The position numbers and the translations under genes are program-made. The notes below the pieces were generated by a model that was not told where the DNA came from, searched no databases, and saw only the letters and a list, made by a program, of their open reading frames with translations. A stretch of 64,000 nt of DNA, taken from contig NZ_FMYZ01000006.1 in assembly GCF_900101625.1 (NCBI RefSeq), positions 1-64,000 on the forward strand, written 5' to 3'. The DNA is from Cupriavidus sp. YR651 (GTDB lineage: Bacteria > Pseudomonadota > Gammaproteobacteria > Burkholderiales > Burkholderiaceae). Of this stretch, positions 29,779-39,400 are shown in pieces (position 1 is the first letter of the stretch; each line of letters starts with the position of its first letter).

Positions 29779-30891
29779 ATGCTGCGCCGCCGCCCCTACC
29801 TCACCCAGCCCGGCTTGCCGACGGTCCCGACCGTGGCGGGACGCTGGCTGCGCGCGGTTCTGGCGGCACTGGCGATGGGCGTGGCGCTGCTGTCGTCCGC
29901 GCCCGCCCAGACGCCTCCCGCTTCCTCATCCTCGGCCCCTGCTCCGGCTGCGCCGGCCCCGGTCTCACTGGCGCCACTGACCGCACCCCTTGCCGCCCCC
30001 CTGCACGCGCCCAACAGCGCTCCAACCGCGCCGGCACCGATCGCCCAGCGTGTGGCGCTGCCCGGCGAGCCCGGCATGCCCACGCTCACGGGGTACTGGT
30101 TCGTACCGCGCGAAGGCTCGGTGCCGCGCACGCAGGGGCTGCCGGTGGTGGTGGCGTTGCACGGCTGCGGCGGGCTCGACGACGTGCGCCGTGCCACCAG
30201 GCGCTCGGGCACCATCGAAGAAATCGTGGACCCGGCCGGCGCGCTCCAGGGCCGCTATCGCGAATACGCGCAATGGCTCACCGAGCGCGGCTACGCCGTG
30301 CTCATGCCGGACAGCTTTGGCCCGCGCGGCAAGACGCAGGGCATCTGCACGGAAGCGCTCGATTCGCGCGCGATCGACGACAAGACGCGACGCGCCGACG
30401 CGCTGGCCGCGCTGCGTTGGGTGGCCAGGCAGCCGGGCGTGGACGCGCGCCGCATCGTGCTGCTGGGCTGGTCCAACGGCGCGCAGGCGGTGCTGGCCAC
30501 GATCGACGCCAGCCGGCCATGGCCCGCCGACACGCCCCCGATCGAGCGCGCCGTGGCGTTCTACCCGGGCTGCAAGCGCGCGGTACAGCAGCACAATTAC
30601 CGGCTGCGCTCGCCGATCCTGCTGATGATCGGCGGCGCGGACGACTGGACGCCCGCCACGCGCTGCGCGATGTTGCAGAACGCGGTGCTGGCGCGCCAGC
30701 CCGAGGCGCGCTTCCGGCTGGAGATCTATCCGGGCGCGTATCACGGCTTTGACGGCACCAGCGAACTGCACATGCGCCGCGACGTCGCCGCGGCCCGTCA
30801 CGGTGGCGGCGTCACCGTGGGCGGCGATGCCGTGGCACGCGTGGCCGCGCTGGCACAGCTGGATTCGTGGCTGACCAGTCCCGATCCCTGA
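29779..30891 (+). CDS. Secreted alpha/beta hydrolase, dienelactone-hydrolase-like
   Basis: 370 residues. A signal peptide ending in SSAPAQ (about residue 38) and a Pro/Ala-rich linker (40-90) precede a single alpha/beta hydrolase domain: oxyanion region [12 protein letters not shown], nucleophile elbow GWSNGAQ, Asp in GGADDWTP and His in [10 protein letters not shown]. This matches the dienelactone hydrolase/carboxylesterase clan and would act in the periplasm or outside. The substrate is unknown. It lies within the gatCAB gene string (gatB begins 112 bases later), which is unusual company and may be incidental. Confidence 0.8.
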   Translation: MLRRRPYLTQPGLPTVPTVAGRWLRAVLAALAMGVALLSSAPAQTPPASSSSAPAPAAPAPVSLAPLTAPLAAPLHAPNSAPTAPAPIAQRVALPGEPGMPTLTGYWFVPREGSVPRTQGLPVVVALHGCGGLDDVRRATRRSGTIEEIVDPAGALQGRYREYAQWLTERGYAVLMPDSFGPRGKTQGICTEALDSRAIDDKTRRADALAALRWVARQPGVDARRIVLLGWSNGAQAVLATIDASRPWPADTPPIERAVAFYPGCKRAVQQHNYRLRSPILLMIGGADDWTPATRCAMLQNAVLARQPEARFRLEIYPGAYHGFDGTSELHMRRDVAAARHGGGVTVGGDAVARVAALAQLDSWLTSPDP

Positions 30892-31003
30892 GCGGCGGCA
30901 TCGCCAGGACGAGACAGAACAGAACATCGCAGAACACCGGCCGCGGCAAAGCGCCCCGGCCCCGACAGAAACCGAACAGAAGACTCAAACCAGGAATACC
31001 GCC

Positions 31004-32458
31004 ATGCAATGGGAAGTGGTGATCGGCCTGGAGACGCATACGCAGCTCTCCACGGCCTCCAAGATTTTCTCCGGCACCTCCACCGCCTTTGGTGCCGAGC
31101 CCAACACGCAGGCTTCGCCCGTGGACCTGGCGCTGCCGGGCGTGCTGCCCGTGCTGAACCGCGGCGCCGTCGAGCGCGCGATCCAGTTTGGCCTGGCCAT
31201 CGGCGCGAAGATCGCACCGCAGAGCATCTTCGCGCGCAAGAACTACTTTTACCCTGACCTGCCCAAGGGCTACCAGATCAGCCAGTACGAGATTCCCGTC
31301 GTGCAAGGCGGCACCATCACGATCCAGGTGGAAGGCAAGCAGGGCGTCTACGAGAAGACCGTCAACCTGACGCGCGCCCACCTGGAGGAAGACGCCGGCA
31401 AGTCGCTGCACGAAGACTTCGCGGGCATGACGGGCATCGACCTGAACCGCGCCGGCACGCCCCTGCTGGAAATCGTGACGGAGCCCGACATGCGCAGCGC
31501 CGCCGAGGCCGTGGCCTATGCCAAGGCCCTGCACTCGCTGGTGGTCTGGCTGGGCATCTGCGACGGCAACATGCAGGAAGGCAGCTTCCGCTGCGACGCC
31601 AACGTATCCGTGCGCCCGGTCGGTCAGAAGGAGTTCGGCACGCGCCGCGAAATCAAGAACCTGAACTCGTTCCGCTTCCTGCAGCAAGCCATCGAGTACG
31701 AGGTGCAGTGGCAGATCAACGAGATCGAAGACGGTCGCAAGATCGTGCAGGCCACGGTGCTGTTCGACCCGGATACCGGCGAAACCCGTGCGATGCGCAC
31801 CAAGGAAGACGCGCACGACTACCGCTATTTCCCGGATCCGGACCTGATGCCGCTGGAGATCGATGCCGCCTGGATCGAGCGCGTGCAGCGCGACCTGCCC
31901 GAACTGCCGGCCGCCATGCAGGCACGGCTGGTCTCGCAATACGGCCTGTCGGCGTACGACGCAAGCACGCTGACCGCCACCAAGGCGATGGCGCAGTACT
32001 ACGAGGCCGTGGTCGTCGCCGCCGGCGTGGCCAGCGCCAAGCCCGCCGCCAACTGGCTGATGGGCGACGTGGCATCGCAACTGAACCGCGAAGGCATTTC
32101 GATCGATGACGCCCCGGTGCGCCCCGCGCAACTGGCGAAGCTGCTGTCGCGCATCGCCGACGGCACGGTGTCGAACAACACCGCCAAGAAGGACGTGTTC
32201 CCGGCCATGTGGGCCGGCGAATCCGATGGCGACGCCGACGCCATCATCGCCGCCAAGGGCCTGAAGCAGATGTCCGACACTGGCGAGCTGGAGAAGATCA
32301 TCGACGACGTGCTGGCCGCCAACGCCAAGTCGGTGGAGGAATTCCGCGCCGGCAAGGAAAAGGCCTTCAACGCGCTCGTGGGCCAGGCCATGAAGGCCAC
32401 CAAGGGCAAGGCCAACCCGGCGCAGGTGAACGAACTGCTGAAGAAGAAGCTCGGCTGA
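31004..32458 (+). CDS. gatB: Asp-tRNA(Asn)/Glu-tRNA(Gln) amidotransferase subunit B
   Basis: 484 residues, the usual length. It holds the kinase/transamidase site and the tRNA-binding tail domain. Seen: [48 protein letters not shown], the [14 protein letters not shown] strand and the C-terminal YqeY-like helical domain ending [18 protein letters not shown] lies about 9 bases before the ATG. A strong terminator follows the stop. Confidence 0.97.
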   Translation: MQWEVVIGLETHTQLSTASKIFSGTSTAFGAEPNTQASPVDLALPGVLPVLNRGAVERAIQFGLAIGAKIAPQSIFARKNYFYPDLPKGYQISQYEIPVVQGGTITIQVEGKQGVYEKTVNLTRAHLEEDAGKSLHEDFAGMTGIDLNRAGTPLLEIVTEPDMRSAAEAVAYAKALHSLVVWLGICDGNMQEGSFRCDANVSVRPVGQKEFGTRREIKNLNSFRFLQQAIEYEVQWQINEIEDGRKIVQATVLFDPDTGETRAMRTKEDAHDYRYFPDPDLMPLEIDAAWIERVQRDLPELPAAMQARLVSQYGLSAYDASTLTATKAMAQYYEAVVVAAGVASAKPAANWLMGDVASQLNREGISIDDAPVRPAQLAKLLSRIADGTVSNNTAKKDVFPAMWAGESDGDADAIIAAKGLKQMSDTGELEKIIDDVLAANAKSVEEFRAGKEKAFNALVGQAMKATKGKANPAQVNELLKKKLG

Positions 32459-32480
32459 TACTGCTGCGTGCGGTGTCGAG

Positions 32481-32516
32481 AAAACCGGCTGCGCGAAAGC
32501 GTGGCCGGTTTTTTTT
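32481..32516 (+). terminator. Rho-independent terminator of the gatCAB unit
   Basis: AAAACCGGC and GCCGGTTTT pair around an inner CGC-GAAA-GCG hairpin and run into T8. It lies 22 bases after the gatB stop. Confidence 0.93.
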
Positions 32517-32613
32517 ATGGGTTGGCGTTGATCTGTGGGGTGGGGGCGCTGAGCGATCCTTTGCGGTCGGTCGCTGCGTGAAAGCTCGAAGGGCGCGTGA
32601 GCAGGATTGCTCG

Positions 32614-32937
32614 CTAGTTGTTGTTGAGCCAACCAGTTGCGACACCGTTCTGCCCAATGACGACGAAGCCACGAAAATCTCGATCGGCTATATGAATCTC
32701 GCCTTCACCCCAGTGCGCGGCAGCGTATTTAATGGCTTCGCGCTTGGTAACGTAGTTGCCGAGCTTTCGATGAACTTCAACGAGGACGCACTCCGCGGGA
32801 ACAAATTTATCCAAGAGGCACATTAGTTCTGGCTCCCGAATGCCCTCAGGGCCGACGACGTGTATCCACTCTCTTGACGCCGCATCGGTTGGTGGAAAAT
32901 TCTGCCGCATCAGTTCGTGGACGCGCCGTGCGTTCAT
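32614..32937 (-). CDS. Hypothetical small protein next to the CDI locus
   Basis: 107 residues, cytoplasmic, no signal or membrane segment. The C-terminal half (YVTKREAIKYAAAHWGEGE, then HIADRDFRGFVVI and GVATGW) looks like a small alpha/beta domain; I do not recognise a family. A good ribosome site (AAGGAG, 6 bases before the ATG) supports it being real. It reads away from cdiA and ends 155 bases from the gatB stop. Its base composition is less GC-rich than gatB, and it may belong to the accessory island; a role in immunity is possible but unsupported. Confidence 0.6.
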   Translation of the reverse strand: MNARRVHELMRQNFPPTDAASREWIHVVGPEGIREPELMCLLDKFVPAECVLVEVHRKLGNYVTKREAIKYAAAHWGEGEIHIADRDFRGFVVIGQNGVATGWLNNN

Positions 32938-33206
32938 GACATCTCCTTGGACAGCCGCAGTCTACCGCCGGACGGAATTGCTCATATTAAGCGCCTTCAG
33001 GACGGGGCTATAGGGCCCTCGCTTGCAGTTCCTACGCGCCATCACATCCGGGAAATTTGTCACACTGCATTGCAATCCGTTGCGCGGATGCTGAAGGCAA
33101 TTCTGATTAAAAAAATCTTCAGATCAGCCCGCCGTGTGAGCGCGTCTTGAGACAACTTCCAATTGTCACAGTCGATTTATTACGCGATGCGACCTGGCGG
33201 TCGCCA

Positions 33207-33250
33207 CTGTTGCAGCTGCAACAGACTGTGTTCGGACTGTGGCTTTTTTT
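33207..33250 (+). promoter_or_regulatory. Palindrome and T-run in the cdiA leader
   Basis: CTGTTGCAGCTGCAACAG (33207-33224) is a perfect 18-bp palindrome; it is nested between GCCAC and GTGGC arms and followed by TTTTTTT at 33244-33250. It could be an operator, or the stem of a terminator/attenuator on the cdiA strand. Confidence 0.4.
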
Positions 33251-33259
33251 GGTCGATAT

Positions 33260-33283
33260 GAGGGCTGTCTGCGCCCTCTTTTT
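33260..33283 (+). terminator. Terminator-like hairpin upstream of cdiA
   Basis: GAGGGC and GCCCTC pair around a 7-base loop and are followed by TTTTT. It lies 150 bases before the cdiA start and after the gatB terminator, so it is either a second barrier to readthrough or a leader attenuator for cdiA. Confidence 0.65.
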
Positions 33284-33435
33284 CCGGTTTACCCTGCGCG
33301 CCGTTTGGTCGTTTTTAACCACTACAACCGGTGCAAGCGCTGTGGTCGTCGGCAAGCGGGCTTTCGTTCGGGATGGCCTGGCGTTGCCGCGCATGGATGG
33401 CATCACGCCCGCCGATGACAGCGCCCAGGGTCTCG

Positions 33436-36400
33436 ATGAATCGTCTTTGCTATCGCATTGTTTTCAACCGGTCACGCGCCATGCCGATGGCCGTGGCCGA
33501 GACCGCTTGCGGCAACGGTCGCGGCACAACCGTCGGCGCAACCGGCGGCGCAAGCCCAGCGAGGACGAGCGCGCCGCCTGACGTGGCGTGGTTCGCCGTG
33601 CCGGCGATCCGGCTGGCGATCTGGGCCATCTGGGGGGCCTGCATGGGCTTGCCGATGCTCGCGGGCGCGCAGATCGTGGCGGACCCCAATGCCGGCGCGC
33701 ATCGCCCGGGTGTCGTCCAGACGGCCAACGGGCTGCAGCAAGTCAACATCACCCGCCCCTCCACAGCCGGCGTCTCCACCAACCACTACACGCAATTCGA
33801 CGTCAACAAGGGCGGCGCGATCCTGAACAACTCGCCCGGCCTCGTCGCCACGCAGCAGGCGGGCTACATCAACGGTAACCCGAACCTGCTGCCCGGCGGG
33901 TCCGCGCGCATCATCGTCAACCAGGTCAACAGCACGTCTCCCAGCCAGTTGCGCGGCTACCTGGAAGTGGCCGGGCAACGCGCCGAAGTGATCGTGGCCA
34001 ATCCTAACGGCCTGCTGGTGGATGGCGCGGGCTTCATCAACACCAGCCGCGTGACGCTGACCACGGGTCTGCCGGTCTACGGCGGCAGCGGCAGCCTCGA
34101 CGCATTCCGCGTAAGCGGTGGCCAGATCCGCGTCGAGGGCGTGGGCCTGAATGCGGCCGGCATCGACCAGGTGGACCTGATATCGCGTGCCGTGAAGGTC
34201 AACGCGGCCCTCTACGCCAACCGGCTCAATGTGGTGGCGGGTGCGAACCGGGTCGATTACCACTCGCTCGATGCCACGGCCATTGCCGGCACGGGCGCAT
34301 CGCCATCGGCGGGTATCGATGTCAGCCAGCTTGGCGGCATGTACGCCAACAAGATCCTGCTGGCGTCGACCGAAGCCGGTGTCGGCGTGTCCCTGCGCGG
34401 CGTGACGGCCGCGCAGGCCGGGGACCTGACGCTGACCTCGCAAGGCAAGCTCGTCATGGCGGGCGATACCAGCGCCACGGGCACCCTCGCCGCGACGGCG
34501 CGCGACGGCATCGACCACAGCGGCACCACCTATGCCGGCAAGCGCCTCGCCATCGACACGCAAGGCGCGCTGACCAACGACGGCACGCTGGCCGCTGGCG
34601 CAGACCTGTCCGCCCATGCCGCATCGATAGCGTCGACGGGCACGCTTGCGGCGGGCACGAAGCCGGATGGCACGATCGGCCAGCCGGGCAGCATCGAACT
34701 CGATGCGAGCGGTGCGTTGCAGGCGAGCAAGGTGCTGGCGGGTGGCGATGCCTCGCTGCGCGGCGCGTCCGTCGATCTGGCGGGCAGCCAAACGTCGGCC
34801 AATGGCGCGTTGAAGGTGGCGGCCACGCAAGGCGATGTGAACCTCCGCCGCGCGAAGGTGCTGGCAGGCACCACGCTCGATCTGCAGGCCACGGCAGATA
34901 TCGACAACAGCGCCGGGCGGATCGATGCCGGGGGCGCCGTCTCCATGACCGCCACGTCCGTGCGCAACGATGGCGGCACGCTTGCCACCGGCGGCAATGC
35001 CGCTATCACGGCCAACCGGGCGGTGTCGAACACGGGCGGCAAGATGGCCGCGGCGGACCTGCACATCGCGGCGCAAACCATCGACAACGCCAACGGCCAG
35101 ATCGACGCCGAAGGCGTCACCCTGCGTACGACGGGCGATCTCTCCAACGCAGGTGGCACGATCACGCAGTTCGGCACGCGGGATGCGTCGATCTCCGCCG
35201 GTGGCGTGCTGGATAACCGCAACGGCACGCTCACGGCCAACGGCGCCAATGCCACGGTGAGCGGCCAGTCCGTGCTGAACGGCGGCGGACGCATCGCGCA
35301 TGCGGGCGCGGGCACGCTGACCGTCGATGCCGATGACGCGGTCGACAACACCACCGGCACGCTGGCCGGCAACGGCAATCTGTCGCTGGCTGCGGACCAC
35401 CTGACCAATGCCGGCGGCGCGAAGCTGGCCGCGTCCGGCAATCTCGCACTGGCCGTGCGCAGCGGTGTCGACAACCGTGGCGGCACCGTCTACGGCGGCG
35501 AGAGCCTGAAGCTGGAGCAAGCCGCGGCGCGCCTCGACAACCGCGGCGGCATGCTGCTGGGCGGCACCGACCTGTCGCTGAAGGTGGCCGACCTGAACAA
35601 CCTCGGTGGCACGATCCGCGCGAATCAGGACATCGGCATCGGCGGAGCCGTGGCCGGCAGCGGCGAGATGACGGCCGGTCGCAACCTGAGCCTCGACGTG
35701 GCAGGCGACTATCTCAACGATGCCACCAACAAGCTCGGCGCCAATGGCGACCTGAAGCTGAGCGCCAGCGGCACGCTGACCAATGCGGGCAAGCTCGCCG
35801 CAGGCCAGACGCTGACGGTTCAGGGCGCCAACGTCGTGAACGCGGCCGGCGCCATCCTGAACGGCGCCGCGACCCACGTCGATGCCATCGATACGATCCG
35901 CAATGCCGGCCGCATCGAAGGCAATACGGTGCACACCACCAGCGCGGTGTTCGACAACACCGGCGCGGTGATCGGCAACGACGTACAGATCAACGCACAA
36001 CGCATCGCCAACACGGGCAGCGCGGCGATCATGGCGGCCACCCGGAGCCTGAAGCTCTACGCGAGCGAGGCGGTGACCAACACCGATGGCGCCACGCTCT
36101 ACAGCCTGGGCCATCTGCAGATCGCCCGCGATGGCGCGCGCGGGGCCGATGGCATGCTGGTCAACCAGACCACATCGCTGGTCAACAGCTCGGCCACGAT
36201 CGAAGCCGATGGCGACATCGACATCGCCGCGCGTGAGGTGGTCAACAAGCGCACGCGCATCGTGACGGAAGCGGGCACGCCGGCGCAGACCGCGCGCAAG
36301 ACGCTGACGACGTGGACGGCGGGGCTCGATGGGGGCGCGGCCAGCTACAAGAGCTATACGTTCCCGGGATGGGAGTGGCACCAGATCAATGCGCCGATCA

Positions 36401-39400
36401 GCGAAGCGATGCTCATCGCCTTGCGGACGCCCGTCACCATCGAAGTCCCCAAAGGGGACGTGAGCGCGGTAGAGGCCGCCGGCCAGCGACTGACGTTTGC
36501 CAGGGCGCCCACCGAAACATGGGAGATCGCCCCGGCGACACACGTCTGCAATGACAACGACTGCACCGACACCAAAGCGGTCGTTGGCGAGCGCACCTTC
36601 GGCAAGGTGCAGTACTACCAGTCGCTGGAGGAAACGGGGACGACGTACCGGATCACATTCTGGCCCGACTGGGACCCCGCAAAGCACATCCGGCCCGACG
36701 ACGTGCGCATTCGCCACGATCTGGCCGACAACGGCGTCGACTACAACGAGATCTCCCGCACGACGGTGACGACGACGGCCACCGATCGGCTGGTCAGCGC
36801 CACGGCGGCAGGCGTCATGCAGGCTCGCGGGACGATCCGCATCAACGCAGATGGTGGCTCGATCCTGAATCACGCCTCGACCATGACGGCGGGCGGCAAC
36901 CTGATCCGCCGCGCCACCGGGGGCTCGGTCCAGGACGAAGGCATCGCCCTGCAGCAGACCGTGCACGCCACGGAGACGTCCACCTTCTACTGGCATGAGA
37001 AGTCTGGCAGTCGCTCGGACCAGAAGGACGTAGCGTATCCCGCCACACCGCAGGCACCCACCACCATCCAGACGCTGCCCGCCCTGGCCACCGCCAACGG
37101 CGCCGTCCAGACCACGGCCCACGACGTCACCATCGCAGCCGTCGATGGCGTGGGTAATCCCGTGGCCATCAACGGCGCACAGACCGGCGCCGCCAGTGGC
37201 CAGACGGGGCGCCCGCAAACGCTGGGCACGCAGGGCGGCGGCATCCCGGGCCTGCATCTGCCGACCAGCGGCCTGTACACGTTCCGCACGGCGCCGGGCG
37301 ACACCTACCTCGTCGCCACCGATTCGCGCTTTACCGACTACGGCAAGTTCCTCTCCAGCGACTACATGCTTGGCGCGCTGGGCCTGAGCCCGCAGACCAC
37401 GCAGAAGCGGCTGGGCGACGGCTTCTACGAACAGAAGCTGATCCGCGACCAGATCACGCAGCTCACCGGCAAGACCTTCCTGGCCGGCCACTCCGACCAG
37501 ATGACGGCGTATCAGGCGCTGATGGATAACGGCGCGACCTACGCCAGGGCGTTCAGCCTGACGCCGGGCGTGGGCCTGACCGACGAGCAGATGCGCCAGC
37601 TGACCACCGACATGGTGTGGATGGTCGCGCAGGACGTGACGCTGCCGGATGGCACCACGCAATCGGTGCTGGTGCCGAAGGTGTACCTGGCGCAAGGCAA
37701 TGGCGTGGACCTGAACAGTACCGGTGCGCTGGTGGCCGGCCATGCGGTGGCGGTCAACGCCACCGGCACGGTGAAGAACAGCGGCTCGATCGTGGGCGAC
37801 CTCGCCACGCAGGTGCTGGGCACCGACATCGTCAATCGCGGCAATGTCGGCGGCACCCGGGGCACCACGCTGGTCAGCGCGTCGCAGGATGTGCGCAACG
37901 AGGGGGGCCGCATCGGCGGGAAGGATGTGGTGGTGTCGGCGGGGCGCGATGTCGTCAATGACACCCGCACGGTGACGGCGAGCCATTCGGTGGGCAATTC
38001 CAGTGCCAGTTCGACCGCTGTGGCCAGCGCGGGCACGATTGCCGCCACCGGCAGCGCCAGCGTGCTGGCCGGCCGCGATATCCATATCGCCGGGGGCGCC
38101 GTCGATGCCGGCGAGCACGCGCTGCTGGCGGCCGGCCGCGACCTGAACCTCGGCACGACCGCACTCGGCACCACGCAGGACTACGCGGCACGCGGCGCAC
38201 AGAGCTACAGCCACGACAAGACCACGACGAACCTTGGCACCAGCGTCAACGCCGGCAAGAACGTCGTCGCCGTGGCCGGACGCGACGCCACGATCACCGG
38301 ATCGACAGTCAAAGGGGGCGAGAACGTGTCGGTGATTGCCGGTCGGGATACGACGATCACGGCTGCGCTCGATACCCACACCCACAGCGAAGGCTCGCTG
38401 GGCGGCAAGAAGCACCAATACAAGCAATCGTCGTATGACGAGAACGCCAGCGGCAGCTTCGTGCAGGCGGGGCGCAACGCGACGCTGGCGGCCGGGCAGG
38501 CCGGCACGGCCGCTGCCGCGCTGCAATCCGTCGGCATCAGTCCCGCCGCCGACACGGCGGGTGGCAAGGGCGATCTGTCGGTGCTCGGGTCGAGCGTGTC
38601 GACCGGCGACAAGGCAGGCAAAGGTGGCACCGCCCAGCTGATCGCCAGCGGCGATATCACGGTGGGCGCCGTCAACGAAACCCACACCTCGGATAGCTGG
38701 TCGCAGTCGCGCAAGTCGGGTTTCCTGTCGAAATCCGAAACGACGCGTGAATCGAGTGCGCAGCAGAACGTGGCCGTGGGCTCGGTGGTGTCAGCCGATA
38801 CCGTGGCGGGCAGCGCGGGCAGCGACCTGACCATCGGCGGTTCGACCGTGGCCGCCACCCACGACCTGACGCTGGAAGCCGGCCGCGATCTGACGATCAC
38901 CACGGCGGAGAACACTAGTAAGCGCCACAGCTTCGAGCGATCCAAATCGAGCGGCCTTGGCGCCACGGGCGGCGGCATCTCCTATGGCATGCGCGACAAG
39001 AAGGACACCGTCCACGACAGCGCGGTGACACACACCGGCAGCCTCGTGGGCAGCACCGACGGCAACGTCAGCCTGAAGGCGGGCAGCACGCTGCGTGTGA
39101 CCGGCAGCGAGGTGATCGCGGCGAAGGACCTGACCGGTGTCGGTGCCGACGTCGTCATCGAAGCCGCCAGGGGCACGGAACACCATGACGAAACCCATGA
39201 GGTGAAGCAAACCGGCTTCACGCTGGGCGTGAGCGGCGGAGCGATCGGATCGGCGATCAATGCGGGACAGAAGGTCGCTTCGGCAACCCAGAGCCAGGAC
39301 GGGCGGGCTTCCGCGCTGTGGGGCCTCGCGGCGGGGCGCGACGCCTACGACGCTGCCGCCGGCGCGGGCGAAGCACTCGATAGCCTCGCCGCCGGCAAGG

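Larger units (their letters stand above)
32938..33435. other. cdiA leader region
   Basis: 498 bases between the divergent hypothetical gene and cdiA. The first 200 bases are AT-richer (for example the A7 run near 33110). From 33200 on there is an 18-bp perfect palindrome followed by a T7 run, then a classical hairpin with T5, then about 150 bases to the cdiA ATG. No confident -35/-10 pair was found. Confidence 0.6.

Noticed and set aside
33147..33581. A 144-residue frame overlapping the start of cdiA in the leader
   Set aside because: It runs through the palindrome and hairpin, turns Arg-rich inside cdiA and has no ribosome site or family.
33472..38685. A 1737-residue open frame antisense to cdiA
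   Set aside because: It mirrors the repetitive, GC-rich cdiA coding strand; composition is His/Arg/Gly-rich with no family, signal or ribosome site. A GC-frame shadow.
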